A stretch of DNA of 25,066 bases from Penium margaritaceum (GCA_023375785.1 SZWC01000033.1:725355-750420); one strand, 5' to 3'. Counted from the stretch's first letter, positions 1-10,410 are shown. Notes: generated by a model from the letters alone, not told the origin. Translations and numbers: made by a program.

Positions 1-199
1 AGTGGTTGTGAGTGGTTGCGAGTGGTTGCGAGTGGTTGCGAGTGGTTGCAAGTGGTTACAAGTGGTTGCAAGTTATTGTAAGTAATTGCGAGTGGTCATG
101 AGTGCTTGCAATTGGTTGCAAGTGGTTATGAGTGGTTGTGAGTCGTTCTGAGTGGTTGCGAGTGGTTGCGAGTGGTTGCGAGTGGTTCCGAGTGGTTGC

Positions 200-640
200 A
201 AGCTGTTATGCGTGGTTGCGAGTGGTTGCAAATTGTTGCAAGTGGTTGCAAGTGGTTGCGAGTGGTTGCCAGTTGCAAGAGGTTGCGAGTGGTTTCGAGT
301 GGTTGGGAGTGGTTGCAAGTAGTTGTGACTGGTTTCAAGTTGTTTACAGTGGTTGTGAATGGCTGTGAGTGGTTGCGAGTGGTTGTGAGTACTTGCATGT
401 CTTTGTAAGTGGTTATGAGTGGTAGCAAGTAGTTGCAAGTAGTTGCGAGTGGTTGCGAGTGGTTGCAAGTGGTTGCAAGTAGTTCTGAGTGGTTGCAAGT
501 AGCTGTGAATGGTTGCGAGTGGTTCCGAGTGGTTTTGAGTGGTTGTGAGTGCTTGTGAGTGCTTGCAAGTGGTTGTGAGTGCTTGCAAGTGGTTGTGAGT
601 GGATGCGAGTGGTTGTGAGCTATTGCAAGGGGTTGCGAGT
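200..640 (+). repeat. Diverged segmental duplication, copy 1 (partner 3278-3690)
   Basis: A run of unusual decamers here recurs in the same order about 3080 bp downstream. Matching landmarks are AGCTGTTATGCGTGGT at 201 and 3278, GGTTTCGAGT at 291 and 3371, a GGTTT/TGTTT or GGTTT pair at 331-350 and 3411-3430, CTTGCA followed by TGTCTTTG or AGTCTTTG at 392 and 3472, and GTTCTGAGT at 482 and 3562. The offset changes from 3077 to 3080 across the 3-nt loss near 271-280, so that deletion happened in this copy after the duplication. The exact right edge is uncertain. Confidence 0.75.
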
Positions 641-840
641 GGTTGCAAGTGGTTGTCAGTGGTTGTGAATGGTTGCGAGTGGTCGCGAGTGGTTGCGAGT
701 TGTTGCGAGTGGTTGTGAGTGGTTGCGAGTGGTTGCGAGTGGTTGCAAGTGGTTGCGAGTGGTTGCGAGTGGTGACGAGTGGTTGCAAGGTGTCGCGAGT
801 CGTTGCAAGTGGTTGCGAGTCGTTGTGAGTGGTTGCGAGT

Positions 841-1880
841 CGTTGCGAGTGGTTGCGAGTCGTTGCGAGTGGTTGCGAGTCGTTGCGAGTGGTTGCGAGT
901 CGTTGCGAGTGGTTGCGAGTCGTTGCGAGTGGTTGCGAGTCGTTGCGAGTGGTTGCGAGTCGTTGCGAGTGGTTGCGAGTCGTTGCGAGTGGTTGCGAGT
1001 CGTTGCGAGTGGTTGCGAGTCGTTGCGAGTGGTTGCGAGTCGTTGCGAGTGGTTGCGAGTCGTTGCGAGTGGTTGCGAGTCGTTGCGAGTGGTTGCGAGT
1101 CGTTGCGAGTGGTTGCGAGTCGTTGCGAGTGGTTGCGAGTCGTTGCGAGTGGTTGCGAGTCGTTGCGAGTGGTTGCGAGTCGTTGCGAGTGGTTGCGAGT
1201 CGTTGCGAGTGGTTGCGAGTCGTTGCGAGTGGTTGCGAGTCGTTGCGAGTGGTTGCGAGTCGTTGCGAGTGGTTGCGAGTCGTTGCGAGTGGTTGCGAGT
1301 CGTTGCGAGTGGTTGCGAGTCGTTGCGAGTGGTTGCGAGTCGTTGCGAGTGGTTGCGAGTCGTTGCGAGTGGTTGCGAGTCGTTGCGAGTGGTTGCGAGT
1401 CGTTGCGAGTGGTTGCGAGTCGTTGCGAGTGGTTGCGAGTCGTTGCGAGTGGTTGCGAGTCGTTGCGAGTGGTTGCGAGTCGTTGCGAGTGGTTGCGAGT
1501 CGTTGCGAGTGGTTGCGAGTCGTTGCGAGTGGTTGCGAGTCGTTGCGAGTGGTTGCGAGTCGTTGCGAGTGGTTGCGAGTCGTTGCGAGTGGTTGCGAGT
1601 CGTTGCGAGTGGTTGCGAGTCGTTGCGAGTGGTTGCGAGTCGTTGCGAGTGGTTGCGAGTCGTTGCGAGTGGTTGCGAGTCGTTGCGAGTGGTTGCGAGT
1701 CGTTGCGAGTGGTTGCGAGTCGTTGCGAGTGGTTGCGAGTCGTTGCGAGTGGTTGCGAGTCGTTGCGAGTGGTTGCGAGTCGTTGCGAGTGGTTGCGAGT
1801 CGTTGCGAGTGGTTGCGAGTCGTTGCGAGTGGTTGCGAGTCGTTGCGAGTGGTTGCGAGTCGTTGCGAGTGGTTGCGAGT
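841..1880 (+). repeat. 20-bp dimer higher-order array, 52 copies
   Basis: Two decamer variants alternate, one beginning CGTTGCGAGT and the next GGTTGCGAGT, giving a 20-bp unit repeated 52 times with no mismatch that I can see. Slightly diverged versions precede it from 801 (units reading CGTTGCAAGT and CGTTGTGAGT), which look like the founder edge. The C-for-G change at the first base creates an extra TCG, so each dimer holds three CpG sites (TCG once, GCG twice). Perfect homogeneity implies recent amplification by slippage or unequal exchange. Confidence 0.95.
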
Positions 1881-2800
1881 GGTTGTGAGTGGTTTTGAGT
1901 GTTTGCGAGTAGTTGCGAGTGGTTGCCAATGGTTGCGAGTGGTTGCGAGTGGTTGCAAGTGGTTGCAAGTGGTTGCAAGTGGCTGCGAGTGGTTGCAAGT
2001 TTTTGTGAGTGGTTGCGAGTGGTTGTGAGTGGTTGTGAGTGATTAAAAGTGGTTGTGAGTGGTTGTGAGTGGTTGCAAGTGGTTGCGAGTGGTTGTAAGG
2101 TGTTGTGTGTGGTTGTGAATGGTTGCGAGTGGTTACGAGTGGCTTCGAGTGGTTGCGAGTGGTTGCATGTGGTTTCAAGAGGTTGCGAGTGGTTGCGAGT
2201 AGTTGCAAGTGGTTGCGAGTGGTTGTGAGTGGTTGCGAGTGGTTTTGAATGATTGTGAGTGGCTGCGAGTGATTGTGAGTGGTAGCAAGTGGTTGCAAGT
2301 GGTTGCGTATGTTTGCAAGTGGTTGCGAGTGGTTGCAAGTGGTTGCAAGTGGCTGTGAGGGGTTGCGAATGGTTGCCAGTGGTTGCGGCTGCTTGCGAGT
2401 GGTTACGAGTGGTTGTGAGAGGCTGTGATTGGTTGCGAGTGGTTGCGAGTTGATGTAAGTGGTTGCGAGTGGTTACCAGTGGTTACGAGTGGTTGCAAGT
2501 TGTTGCGAGTATTTGCGAGTGGTTGCTAGTGGTTGCGAGTGGTTGCGAGTGTTCGTGAGTGATTGCAAGTGGTTGCGAGTGGTTTTGAGTTGTTGCGAGT
2601 GGTTATGAGTGGTTGCAAGTGGTTGTGAGTAGTTGCGAGTGGTTACCAGTGGTTGCGAGTGGTTGCGAGTGGTTTCGAGTAGTTGCGAGTGGTTGCAAGT
2701 TTTTGCCAGTGGTTGCAAGTGGCTGCGAGTGGTTGCGAGTGGTTGCAACTGGTTGTAAGTGGTTGCGAGTGGTTGCGAGTGGCTGCGAGTGCTTGCGAGT

Positions 2801-2900
2801 GGTTGCGAGTGGTTGGGAGTGGTTGGGAGTGGTTGCAAGTGGTTGCGAGTGGTTGCGAGTGGTTGGGAGTGGTTGGGAGTGGTTGCAAGTGGTTGCGAGT
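2801..2900 (+). repeat. 50-bp tandem duplication (2 copies)
   Basis: Five decamers, two of them the rare GGTTGGGAGT variant, occur as a 50-bp block at 2801-2850 and again at 2851-2900 without visible change. This is a minimal higher-order amplification. Confidence 0.85.
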
Positions 2901-3277
2901 GGTTGCAAGTGGTTGCGAGTGGTTGCCATTTATTGCGAGTTGTTGCGAGTGGTTGCAAGTAGTTGTGAGTTGTTGCGAGTGGTTGCAAGTGGTTGCAAGT
3001 GGTTGAGAGTGGTTGCGAGTGGTTGCGCGTGGTTGCGAGTGGTTGCAAGTGGTTTTAAATGGTTGCGAGGAGTTACGAGTGGGTGTGAGTGATTGCAAGT
3101 AGTTGTGAGTGGTTGCAAGTGGTTACAAGTCGTTGCAAGTGGTTGCAACTGATTGCGAGTGGTTGTGAGTGGTTGCGATTGGTTGCAAGTGGTTGCGAGT
3201 GGTTGCGTGTGGTTGCGAGTGGTTGCGACTGGTTGTGACTGCTTGTGAGTGGTTGCCAGTGGTTGCGAGTGGTTGTG

Positions 3278-3690
3278 AGCTGTTATGCGTGGTCGGCAGT
3301 GGTTGCGAATTGTTGTGAGTGGTTGCAAGTGGTTGTGAGTGGTTGCGAGTGCTTGCAAGAGGTTGCGAGTGGTTTCGAGTGGTTGCGAGTGGTTGCGAAT
3401 GGTTGCAAGTGGTTTGAAGTGGTTTCCAGTGGTTGTGACTGGTTGTGAGTGGTTGCGAGTGGTTGCGAGTGCTTGCAAGTCTTTGTGAGTGGTTGTGAGT
3501 GGTTGCAAGTGGTTGCATGTAGTTGCGAGTGGTTGCGAGTGAATGCAAGTGGTTGCAAGTGGTTCTGAGTGGTTGCAAGTGGTTGTGAATCATTGCGAGT
3601 GATTGCGAGTGGTTGCGAGTGGTTGCGAGTGCTTGCGAGTGCTTACAAGTGGTTATGAGTGCTTGCAAGTGATTACGAGTAGATGTGAGT
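3278..3690 (+). repeat. Diverged segmental duplication, copy 2 (partner 200-640)
   Basis: This is the second copy of the ordered decamer series seen at 200-640, at an offset of 3077-3080 bp. Its downstream end runs into the founder copy of the 140-bp higher-order array (3631 onward), so the amplified unit arose at the edge of an older duplication. Decamers within the two copies differ at many positions, so the event is much older than the homogeneous blocks. Confidence 0.75.
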
Positions 3691-3780
3691 GGTTGTGAGT
3701 GGTTGCAAGTGATTGCGAGTGGTTGCAAGTGGTTGCCAGTGGTTGCGAATGGTTGCGAGTGGTTGCGAGTGGTTGCGAGT
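3631..3780 (+). repeat. 150-bp diverged edge unit of the 140-bp array
   Basis: This copy has the same decamer order as the following 140-bp units but holds one extra decamer (GGTTGCGAAT plus GGTTGCGAGT region) and reads GGTTGCAAGT where the array has GGTTGTAAGT. It is either the founder or an edge unit that escaped homogenisation. Confidence 0.85.
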
Positions 3781-6020
3781 GCTTGCGAGTGCTTACAAGT
3801 GGTTATGAGTGCTTGCAAGTGATTACGAGTAGATGTGAGTGGTTGTGAGTGGTTGTAAGTGATTGCGAGTGGTTGCAAGTGGTTGCCAGTGGTTGCGAGT
3901 GGTTGCGAGTGGTTGCGAGTGCTTGCGAGTGCTTACAAGTGGTTATGAGTGCTTGCAAGTGATTACGAGTAGATGTGAGTGGTTGTGAGTGGTTGTAAGT
4001 GATTGCGAGTGGTTGCAAGTGGTTGCCAGTGGTTGCGAGTGGTTGCGAGTGGTTGCGAGTGCTTGCGAGTGCTTACAAGTGGTTATGAGTGCTTGCAAGT
4101 GATTACGAGTAGATGTGAGTGGTTGTGAGTGGTTGTAAGTGATTGCGAGTGGTTGCAAGTGGTTGCCAGTGGTTGCGAGTGGTTGCGAGTGGTTGCGAGT
4201 GCTTGCGAGTGCTTACAAGTGGTTATGAGTGCTTGCAAGTGATTACGAGTAGATGTGAGTGGTTGTGAGTGGTTGTAAGTGATTGCGAGTGGTTGCAAGT
4301 GGTTGCCAGTGGTTGCGAGTGGTTGCGAGTGGTTGCGAGTGCTTGCGAGTGCTTACAAGTGGTTATGAGTGCTTGCAAGTGATTACGAGTAGATGTGAGT
4401 GGTTGTGAGTGGTTGTAAGTGATTGCGAGTGGTTGCAAGTGGTTGCCAGTGGTTGCGAGTGGTTGCGAGTGGTTGCGAGTGCTTGCGAGTGCTTACAAGT
4501 GGTTATGAGTGCTTGCAAGTGATTACGAGTAGATGTGAGTGGTTGTGAGTGGTTGTAAGTGATTGCGAGTGGTTGCAAGTGGTTGCCAGTGGTTGCGAGT
4601 GGTTGCGAGTGGTTGCGAGTGCTTGCGAGTGCTTACAAGTGGTTATGAGTGCTTGCAAGTGATTACGAGTAGATGTGAGTGGTTGTGAGTGGTTGTAAGT
4701 GATTGCGAGTGGTTGCAAGTGGTTGCCAGTGGTTGCGAGTGGTTGCGAGTGGTTGCGAGTGCTTGCGAGTGCTTACAAGTGGTTATGAGTGCTTGCAAGT
4801 GATTACGAGTAGATGTGAGTGGTTGTGAGTGGTTGTAAGTGATTGCGAGTGGTTGCAAGTGGTTGCCAGTGGTTGCGAGTGGTTGCGAGTGGTTGCGAGT
4901 GCTTGCGAGTGCTTACAAGTGGTTATGAGTGCTTGCAAGTGATTACGAGTAGATGTGAGTGGTTGTGAGTGGTTGTAAGTGATTGCGAGTGGTTGCAAGT
5001 GGTTGCCAGTGGTTGCGAGTGGTTGCGAGTGGTTGCGAGTGCTTGCGAGTGCTTACAAGTGGTTATGAGTGCTTGCAAGTGATTACGAGTAGATGTGAGT
5101 GGTTGTGAGTGGTTGTAAGTGATTGCGAGTGGTTGCAAGTGGTTGCCAGTGGTTGCGAGTGGTTGCGAGTGGTTGCGAGTGCTTGCGAGTGCTTACAAGT
5201 GGTTATGAGTGCTTGCAAGTGATTACGAGTAGATGTGAGTGGTTGTGAGTGGTTGTAAGTGATTGCGAGTGGTTGCAAGTGGTTGCCAGTGGTTGCGAGT
5301 GGTTGCGAGTGGTTGCGAGTGCTTGCGAGTGCTTACAAGTGGTTATGAGTGCTTGCAAGTGATTACGAGTAGATGTGAGTGGTTGTGAGTGGTTGTAAGT
5401 GATTGCGAGTGGTTGCAAGTGGTTGCCAGTGGTTGCGAGTGGTTGCGAGTGGTTGCGAGTGCTTGCGAGTGCTTACAAGTGGTTATGAGTGCTTGCAAGT
5501 GATTACGAGTAGATGTGAGTGGTTGTGAGTGGTTGTAAGTGATTGCGAGTGGTTGCAAGTGGTTGCCAGTGGTTGCGAGTGGTTGCGAGTGGTTGCGAGT
5601 GCTTGCGAGTGCTTACAAGTGGTTATGAGTGCTTGCAAGTGATTACGAGTAGATGTGAGTGGTTGTGAGTGGTTGTAAGTGATTGCGAGTGGTTGCAAGT
5701 GGTTGCCAGTGGTTGCGAGTGGTTGCGAGTGGTTGCGAGTGCTTGCGAGTGCTTACAAGTGGTTATGAGTGCTTGCAAGTGATTACGAGTAGATGTGAGT
5801 GGTTGTGAGTGGTTGTAAGTGATTGCGAGTGGTTGCAAGTGGTTGCCAGTGGTTGCGAGTGGTTGCGAGTGGTTGCGAGTGCTTGCGAGTGCTTACAAGT
5901 GGTTATGAGTGCTTGCAAGTGATTACGAGTAGATGTGAGTGGTTGTGAGTGGTTGTAAGTGATTGCGAGTGGTTGCAAGTGGTTGCCAGTGGTTGCGAGT
6001 GGTTGCGAGTGGTTGCGAGT
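3781..6020 (+). repeat. 140-bp higher-order repeat, 16 copies
   Basis: Fourteen decamers form a 140-bp unit that starts GCTTGCGAGT GCTTACAAGT and contains the rare GATTACGAGT and AGATGTGAGT variants. It repeats 16 times with starts at 3781, 3921, 4061 and so on to 5881. I see no differences between copies. After 6020 the next decamers (GCTTGCAAGT, then CTTTGGGAGT) leave the pattern. The short minus-strand open frame that recurs every 140 bp is a consequence of the repeat, not a gene family. Confidence 0.96.
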
Positions 6021-6600
6021 GCTTGCAAGTCTTTGGGAGTGGTTGTGAGTGGTTGCAAGTGGTTGCAAGTGGTTGCGAGTGGTTACGAGTGGTTGCGAGT
6101 GGTTGTGAGTGGTTGCAAGTGGTTGCAAGTGGTTCCGAGTGGTTGCGACTGGTTGTGAATGGTTGCGAGTGGTTGCGAGTGGTTGTGAGTGGTTGCCAGT
6201 GGTTGCGAATGGTTGCGAGTGGTTGCGAGTGGTTGCAAGTGGTGGCGAGTGGTTGCAAGTTATTGCGAGTTGTTATAAGTGGTTGGGAGTGGTTGCGAGT
6301 GGTCTTGAGTGGTTGCAAGTGGTTGCAAGTGGCTGATAGTGGTTCCACGTTTTTGTGAGTGATTGTGAGTTGTTGCGAGTGGATGTGAGTGGCTGCAAGT
6401 GGTAGCAAGTAGTTGTGAATGGTTGCGAGTGGTTCCAAGTGGTTGCGAGTGGTTGTGAGTGGTTGCGAGCGATTGGGAGTGGTTGCGAGTGGTTGCGAGT
6501 GGTTGCCAGTGGTTGCGAGTGGTTGCTAGTCGTTGCGAGTGGTCGCGAGTGGTTGTGAGTGGTTGTGAGTGGTTGCGAGTGGTTGCGAGTGGTTGCGAGT

Positions 6601-7650
6601 CGTTGCGAGTGGTTGCGAGTGGTTGCGAGTGGTTCTGAGTGGTTACGAGTCGTTGCGAGTAGTTGTGAGTGGTTGCAAGTGCTTTTGAGTGCTTGCAACT
6701 GTTTGTGAGTGGTTGTGAGTGGTTGCGAGTGGTTGCGAGTGGTTGCGAGTCGTTGCGAGTGGTTGCGAGTGGTTGCGAGTGGTTCTGAGTGGTTACGAGT
6801 CGTTGCGAGTAGTTGTGAGTGGTTGCAAGTGCTTTTGAGTGCTTGCAACTGTTTGTGAGTGGTTGTGAGTGGTTGCGAGTGGTTGCGAGTGGTTGCGAGT
6901 CGTTGCGAGTGGTTGCGAGTGGTTGCGAGTGGTTCTGAGTGGTTACGAGTCGTTGCGAGTAGTTGTGAGTGGTTGCAAGTGCTTTTGAGTGCTTGCAACT
7001 GTTTGTGAGTGGTTGTGAGTGGTTGCGAGTGGTTGCGAGTGGTTGCGAGTCGTTGCGAGTGGTTGCGAGTGGTTGCGAGTGGTTCTGAGTGGTTACGAGT
7101 CGTTGCGAGTAGTTGTGAGTGGTTGCAAGTGCTTTTGAGTGCTTGCAACTGTTTGTGAGTGGTTGTGAGTGGTTGCGAGTGGTTGCGAGTGGTTGCGAGT
7201 CGTTGCGAGTGGTTGCGAGTGGTTGCGAGTGGTTCTGAGTGGTTACGAGTCGTTGCGAGTAGTTGTGAGTGGTTGCAAGTGCTTTTGAGTGCTTGCAACT
7301 GTTTGTGAGTGGTTGTGAGTGGTTGCGAGTGGTTGCGAGTGGTTGCGAGTCGTTGCGAGTGGTTGCGAGTGGTTGCGAGTGGTTCTGAGTGGTTACGAGT
7401 CGTTGCGAGTAGTTGTGAGTGGTTGCAAGTGCTTTTGAGTGCTTGCAACTGTTTGTGAGTGGTTGTGAGTGGTTGCGAGTGGTTGCGAGTGGTTGCGAGT
7501 CGTTGCGAGTGGTTGCGAGTGGTTGCGAGTGGTTCTGAGTGGTTACGAGTCGTTGCGAGTAGTTGTGAGTGGTTGCAAGTGCTTTTGAGTGCTTGCAACT
7601 GTTTGTGAGTGGTTGTGAGTGGTTGCGAGTGGTTGCGAGTGGTTGCGAGT
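6601..7650 (+). repeat. 150-bp higher-order repeat, 7 copies
   Basis: A 15-decamer unit with starts at 6601, 6751, 6901, 7051, 7201, 7351 and 7501 is marked by GGTTCTGAGT, GCTTTTGAGT and the pair GCTTGCAACT GTTTGTGAGT. The copies look identical. A further partial unit continues to about 7680 before the series breaks into generic decamers. It is separated from the 140-bp array by about 580 bp of diverged decamers, so the two amplifications are independent. Confidence 0.95.
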
Positions 7651-8196
7651 CGTTGCGAGTGGTTGCGAGTGGTTGCGAGTGGTTGCGAGTGGTTGCAAGT
7701 GGTTGCGAGTGGTTGCGAGTGGTTGCAAGTGGTTGCGAATGGTTGCGAGTGGTTGCAAGTAGTTGTGAATGGTTGCAAGAGGTTGCGAGTGGTTGTGAGT
7801 GGTTGTGAGTGGTTATAAGTGGTTGCGAGGGGTTGGAAGTGGTTGTGGGTGGTTGTGAGTGGTTGTGAGTGGTTGCGAGTGATTGCAAGTGGTTTTGCGT
7901 GTTTGTGGGTTGATGCGAGTGCTTTCAAGTGGTTGCAAGTGTTGTGAGTGGTTTCGAGTGGTGGTGAGTGCTTGCAAGTGGTTGTGAGTGGTTGCGAGTG
8001 GTTACGAGTGGTTGCAAGTGGTTGCGAGTGGTTGCGAGTGGTTGCGAGTGGTTGCGAGTTGTTGCGAGTTATTGTGAGTTGTTGCAAGTGGTTGTGAGTG
8101 GTTGCGAGTGGTTGCGAGTGGTTGCTTGTGGTTGCAAATGGTTGCTAGTGGTTGTGAGTGGTTGCGAGTGGTTGCAAGTGGTTGCAAGTGTTTGAG

Positions 8197-8219
8197 AGTG
8201 GTTGCTATTTGCAACCACT
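8197..8219. repeat. Inversion centre of the satellite (9-bp arms, TATTT spacer)
   Basis: AGTGGTTGC (8197-8205) is followed by TATTT (8206-8210) and then its exact reverse complement GCAACCACT (8211-8219). This is the single point where the whole satellite changes strand. Beyond these nine bases the arms still pair as consensus decamers, but specific variants do not mirror each other: the left side next to the centre has a GTTTGAGAGT-type unit, while the right side has TTACAACCGCTC. That argues against a fold-back assembly artefact. Confidence 0.9.
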
Positions 8220-8980
8220 TACAACCGCTCGCAACCACTTGCAACCACTCGCAACTACTCGAAACCACTCACAACCACTCGCAACCACTTGCAACCACTC
8301 ACAACCACTTGCAAGTACTCGCAACGACTCCCAACCACTCCCAACCACTCGCAACCACTCGCAACCACTCGCAAGCATTTGTAACCGATTGCAACCACTT
8401 GCAACCAAATGCAACCACTCGCAACCACTCGCAATCACTTGCATGCACTCGCAACACTCGCAACCACTTGCAGCCACTTGCAACCACTCACAACCACTTG
8501 CGACCAATCTCAACCTCTTACAGCAACGTGCAACCACTCACAACCACTCGCAGCCACTTGCAACCACTTGCAAACACTCACAGCTACTTGCAAGCACTCG
8601 CAACCACTCGCAACCACTCGCAACCACTCTCATTCACTTGCAAGCACTCGCAACCACTCGCAACCACTCGCAACCAGTCGCAACCAGTCACAACCATTCG
8701 CAACCACTCGCAACCACTCGGAACCACTCACAACCACTCTAAACAACTCACAACCACTTGCAACCACTCCCAACCAAATGCAACCACTTGCAATCACCCG
8801 CAACCACTCACAATCCCTTGCAACCACGCGTAACCACTCGGAACCACTCAGAACAATTCGCAACCACTTGCAACTACTTGCAACCACTTGCAACCACTTG
8901 CAGCCACTCGCAACCACTTGCAACCACTCGCAACCACTCGCAACCACTTGCAACCACTCGCAACCACTTGCAACCACTCG

Positions 8981-9930
8981 CAACCACGCGCACCCACTCG
9001 CAACCACTCGCAACCACTTGCAACCACTCGCAACCACGCGCACCCACTCGCAACCACTCGCAACCACTTGCAACCACTCGCAACCACGCGCACCCACTCG
9101 CAACCACTCGCAACCACTTGCAACCACTCGCAACCACGCGCACCCACTCGCAACCACTCGCAACCACTTGCAACCACTCGCAACCACGCGCACCCACTCG
9201 CAACCACTCGCAACCACTTGCAACCACTCGCAACCACGCGCACCCACTCGCAACCACTCGCAACCACTTGCAACCACTCGCAACCACGCGCACCCACTCG
9301 CAACCACTCGCAACCACTTGCAACCACTCGCAACCACGCGCACCCACTCGCAACCACTCGCAACCACTTGCAACCACTCGCAACCACGCGCACCCACTCG
9401 CAACCACTCGCAACCACTTGCAACCACTCGCAACCACGCGCACCCACTCGCAACCACTCGCAACCACTTGCAACCACTCGCAACCACGCGCACCCACTCG
9501 CAACCACTCGCAACCACTTGCAACCACTCGCAACCACGCGCACCCACTCGCAACCACTCGCAACCACTTGCAACCACTCGCAACCACGCGCACCCACTCG
9601 CAACCACTCGCAACCACTTGCAACCACTCGCAACCACGCGCACCCACTCGCAACCACTCGCAACCACTTGCAACCACTCGCAACCACGCGCACCCACTCG
9701 CAACCACTCGCAACCACTTGCAACCACTCGCAACCACGCGCACCCACTCGCAACCACTCGCAACCACTTGCAACCACTCGCAACCACGCGCACCCACTCG
9801 CAACCACTCGCAACCACTTGCAACCACTCGCAACCACGCGCACCCACTCGCAACCACTCGCAACCACTTGCAACCACTCGCAACCACGCGCACCCACTCG
9901 CAACCACTCGCAACCACTTGCAACCACTCG
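8981..9930 (-). repeat. 50-bp higher-order repeat, 19 copies
   Basis: Five decamers form a 50-bp unit containing CAACCACGCG CACCCACTCG, repeated 19 times (starts every 50 bp from 8981 to 9881) with no visible differences. The ACGCGC core adds CpG sites, as the CGTTGCGAGT variant does in the left-arm dimer array. It is the only large homogeneous block in the right arm and starts about 770 bp from the inversion centre. Confidence 0.95.
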
Positions 9931-10302
9931 CAACCACTCGCAACTACTCGCAACCACTCGCAACCACTCGCAACCCCTCGCAACCACTCGCAACCACTCA
10001 AAACCAATCACAACCACTCGCAACCACTTACAACCACTTACAACCGCTCGCAACCACTTGCAACTATTCGCAAGCGCTTGCAACCACTCACAACCACTCG
10101 CAATCACTTGCAACCACTTGCAATCACTTGCAACCACGCGTAACCATTCGCAATGATTCGCAACCACTCGTAACCACTTGCAACCATGCACAACCAGTAA
10201 CAACCACTTGCAACCACTCGCAACCACTTGCAACCACTCCTAACCACTCGCAACAACTCGCAACCACTTGCAACCACTCGCAACCACTTGCAACCACTCA
10301 CA

Positions 10303-10410
10303 ATCACTTGCAAGCACTCCCAAACACTTGCAAGCACTTGCAACTACTCACAAACACTTCAACCACTCGCAACAACTAGCAACCACTCGTATCCACTTGG
10401 AACCACTTGC
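10303..10410 (-). repeat. Diverged segmental duplication, copy 1 (partner 17047-17155)
   Basis: Matching landmarks are GCACTCCCAAACACTTGCAA at 10314 and 17058, and ACTCGTATCC/ACTCGTATTC followed by a TTGGAACCAC-type decamer at 10385 and 17130. The offset changes from 6744 to 6745 across the 9-nt unit at 10351-10359, so that deletion is specific to this copy. A third relative with GCACTTCCAAACACTTGCAA lies near 14779. Confidence 0.7.

Larger units (their letters stand above)
1..8205 (+). repeat. Decameric satellite, left arm (GAGTGGTTGC orientation)
   Basis: This arm is made of about 820 head-to-tail decamers with consensus GAGTGGTTGC on the + strand. Most variation falls at a few positions: GCGAGT, GCAAGT or GTGAGT in the second half, and GGTT, CGTT, GCTT or AGTT in the first half. 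The strand is strongly skewed (consensus 5 G, 3 T, 1 A, 1 C). The register shifts by 3 nt near 271-280 and by 1 nt near 7941-7949. Between those points every unit is exactly 10 bp. The array already runs at base 1, so its true left end is not seen. Higher-order blocks inside it are listed separately. All frames are largely stop-free because the decamer lacks stops; I see no evidence of a gene. Confidence 0.97.

Noticed and set aside
73..2338. Long overlapping open frames on both strands (up to 741 codons) in the left arm
   Set aside because: They are translations of a stop-free decamer, occur in all frames with the same decapeptide, and have no start context, domain or composition of a real protein.
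3803..5838. Series of identical 71-codon minus-strand frames every 140 bp, looking like a gene family
   Set aside because: The spacing equals the higher-order unit and the peptide is the satellite decapeptide with variants.
3781..6020. CRISPR-like array
   Set aside because: There are no unique spacers; the unit is continuous decamers and the context is eukaryotic.
1..8205. Telomeric repeat
   Set aside because: GAGTGGTTGC matches no known telomere repeat and the array is internal, changes orientation and is highly variable.
1..8205. G-quadruplex array
   Set aside because: Only GG doublets recur about every 10 bases; runs of three or more G are rare, so stable quadruplexes are not predicted from sequence alone.
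8150..8270. Fold-back (missed adapter) assembly artefact
   Set aside because: A fold-back would give matching variants on both sides; the flanking decamers and the higher-order blocks of the two arms differ.
8409..10379. 656-codon plus-strand frame and antisense frames over the 50-bp array
   Set aside because: Same cause: the right-arm decamer has no stop in any frame. The frame ends only where a variant decamer brings in a stop.
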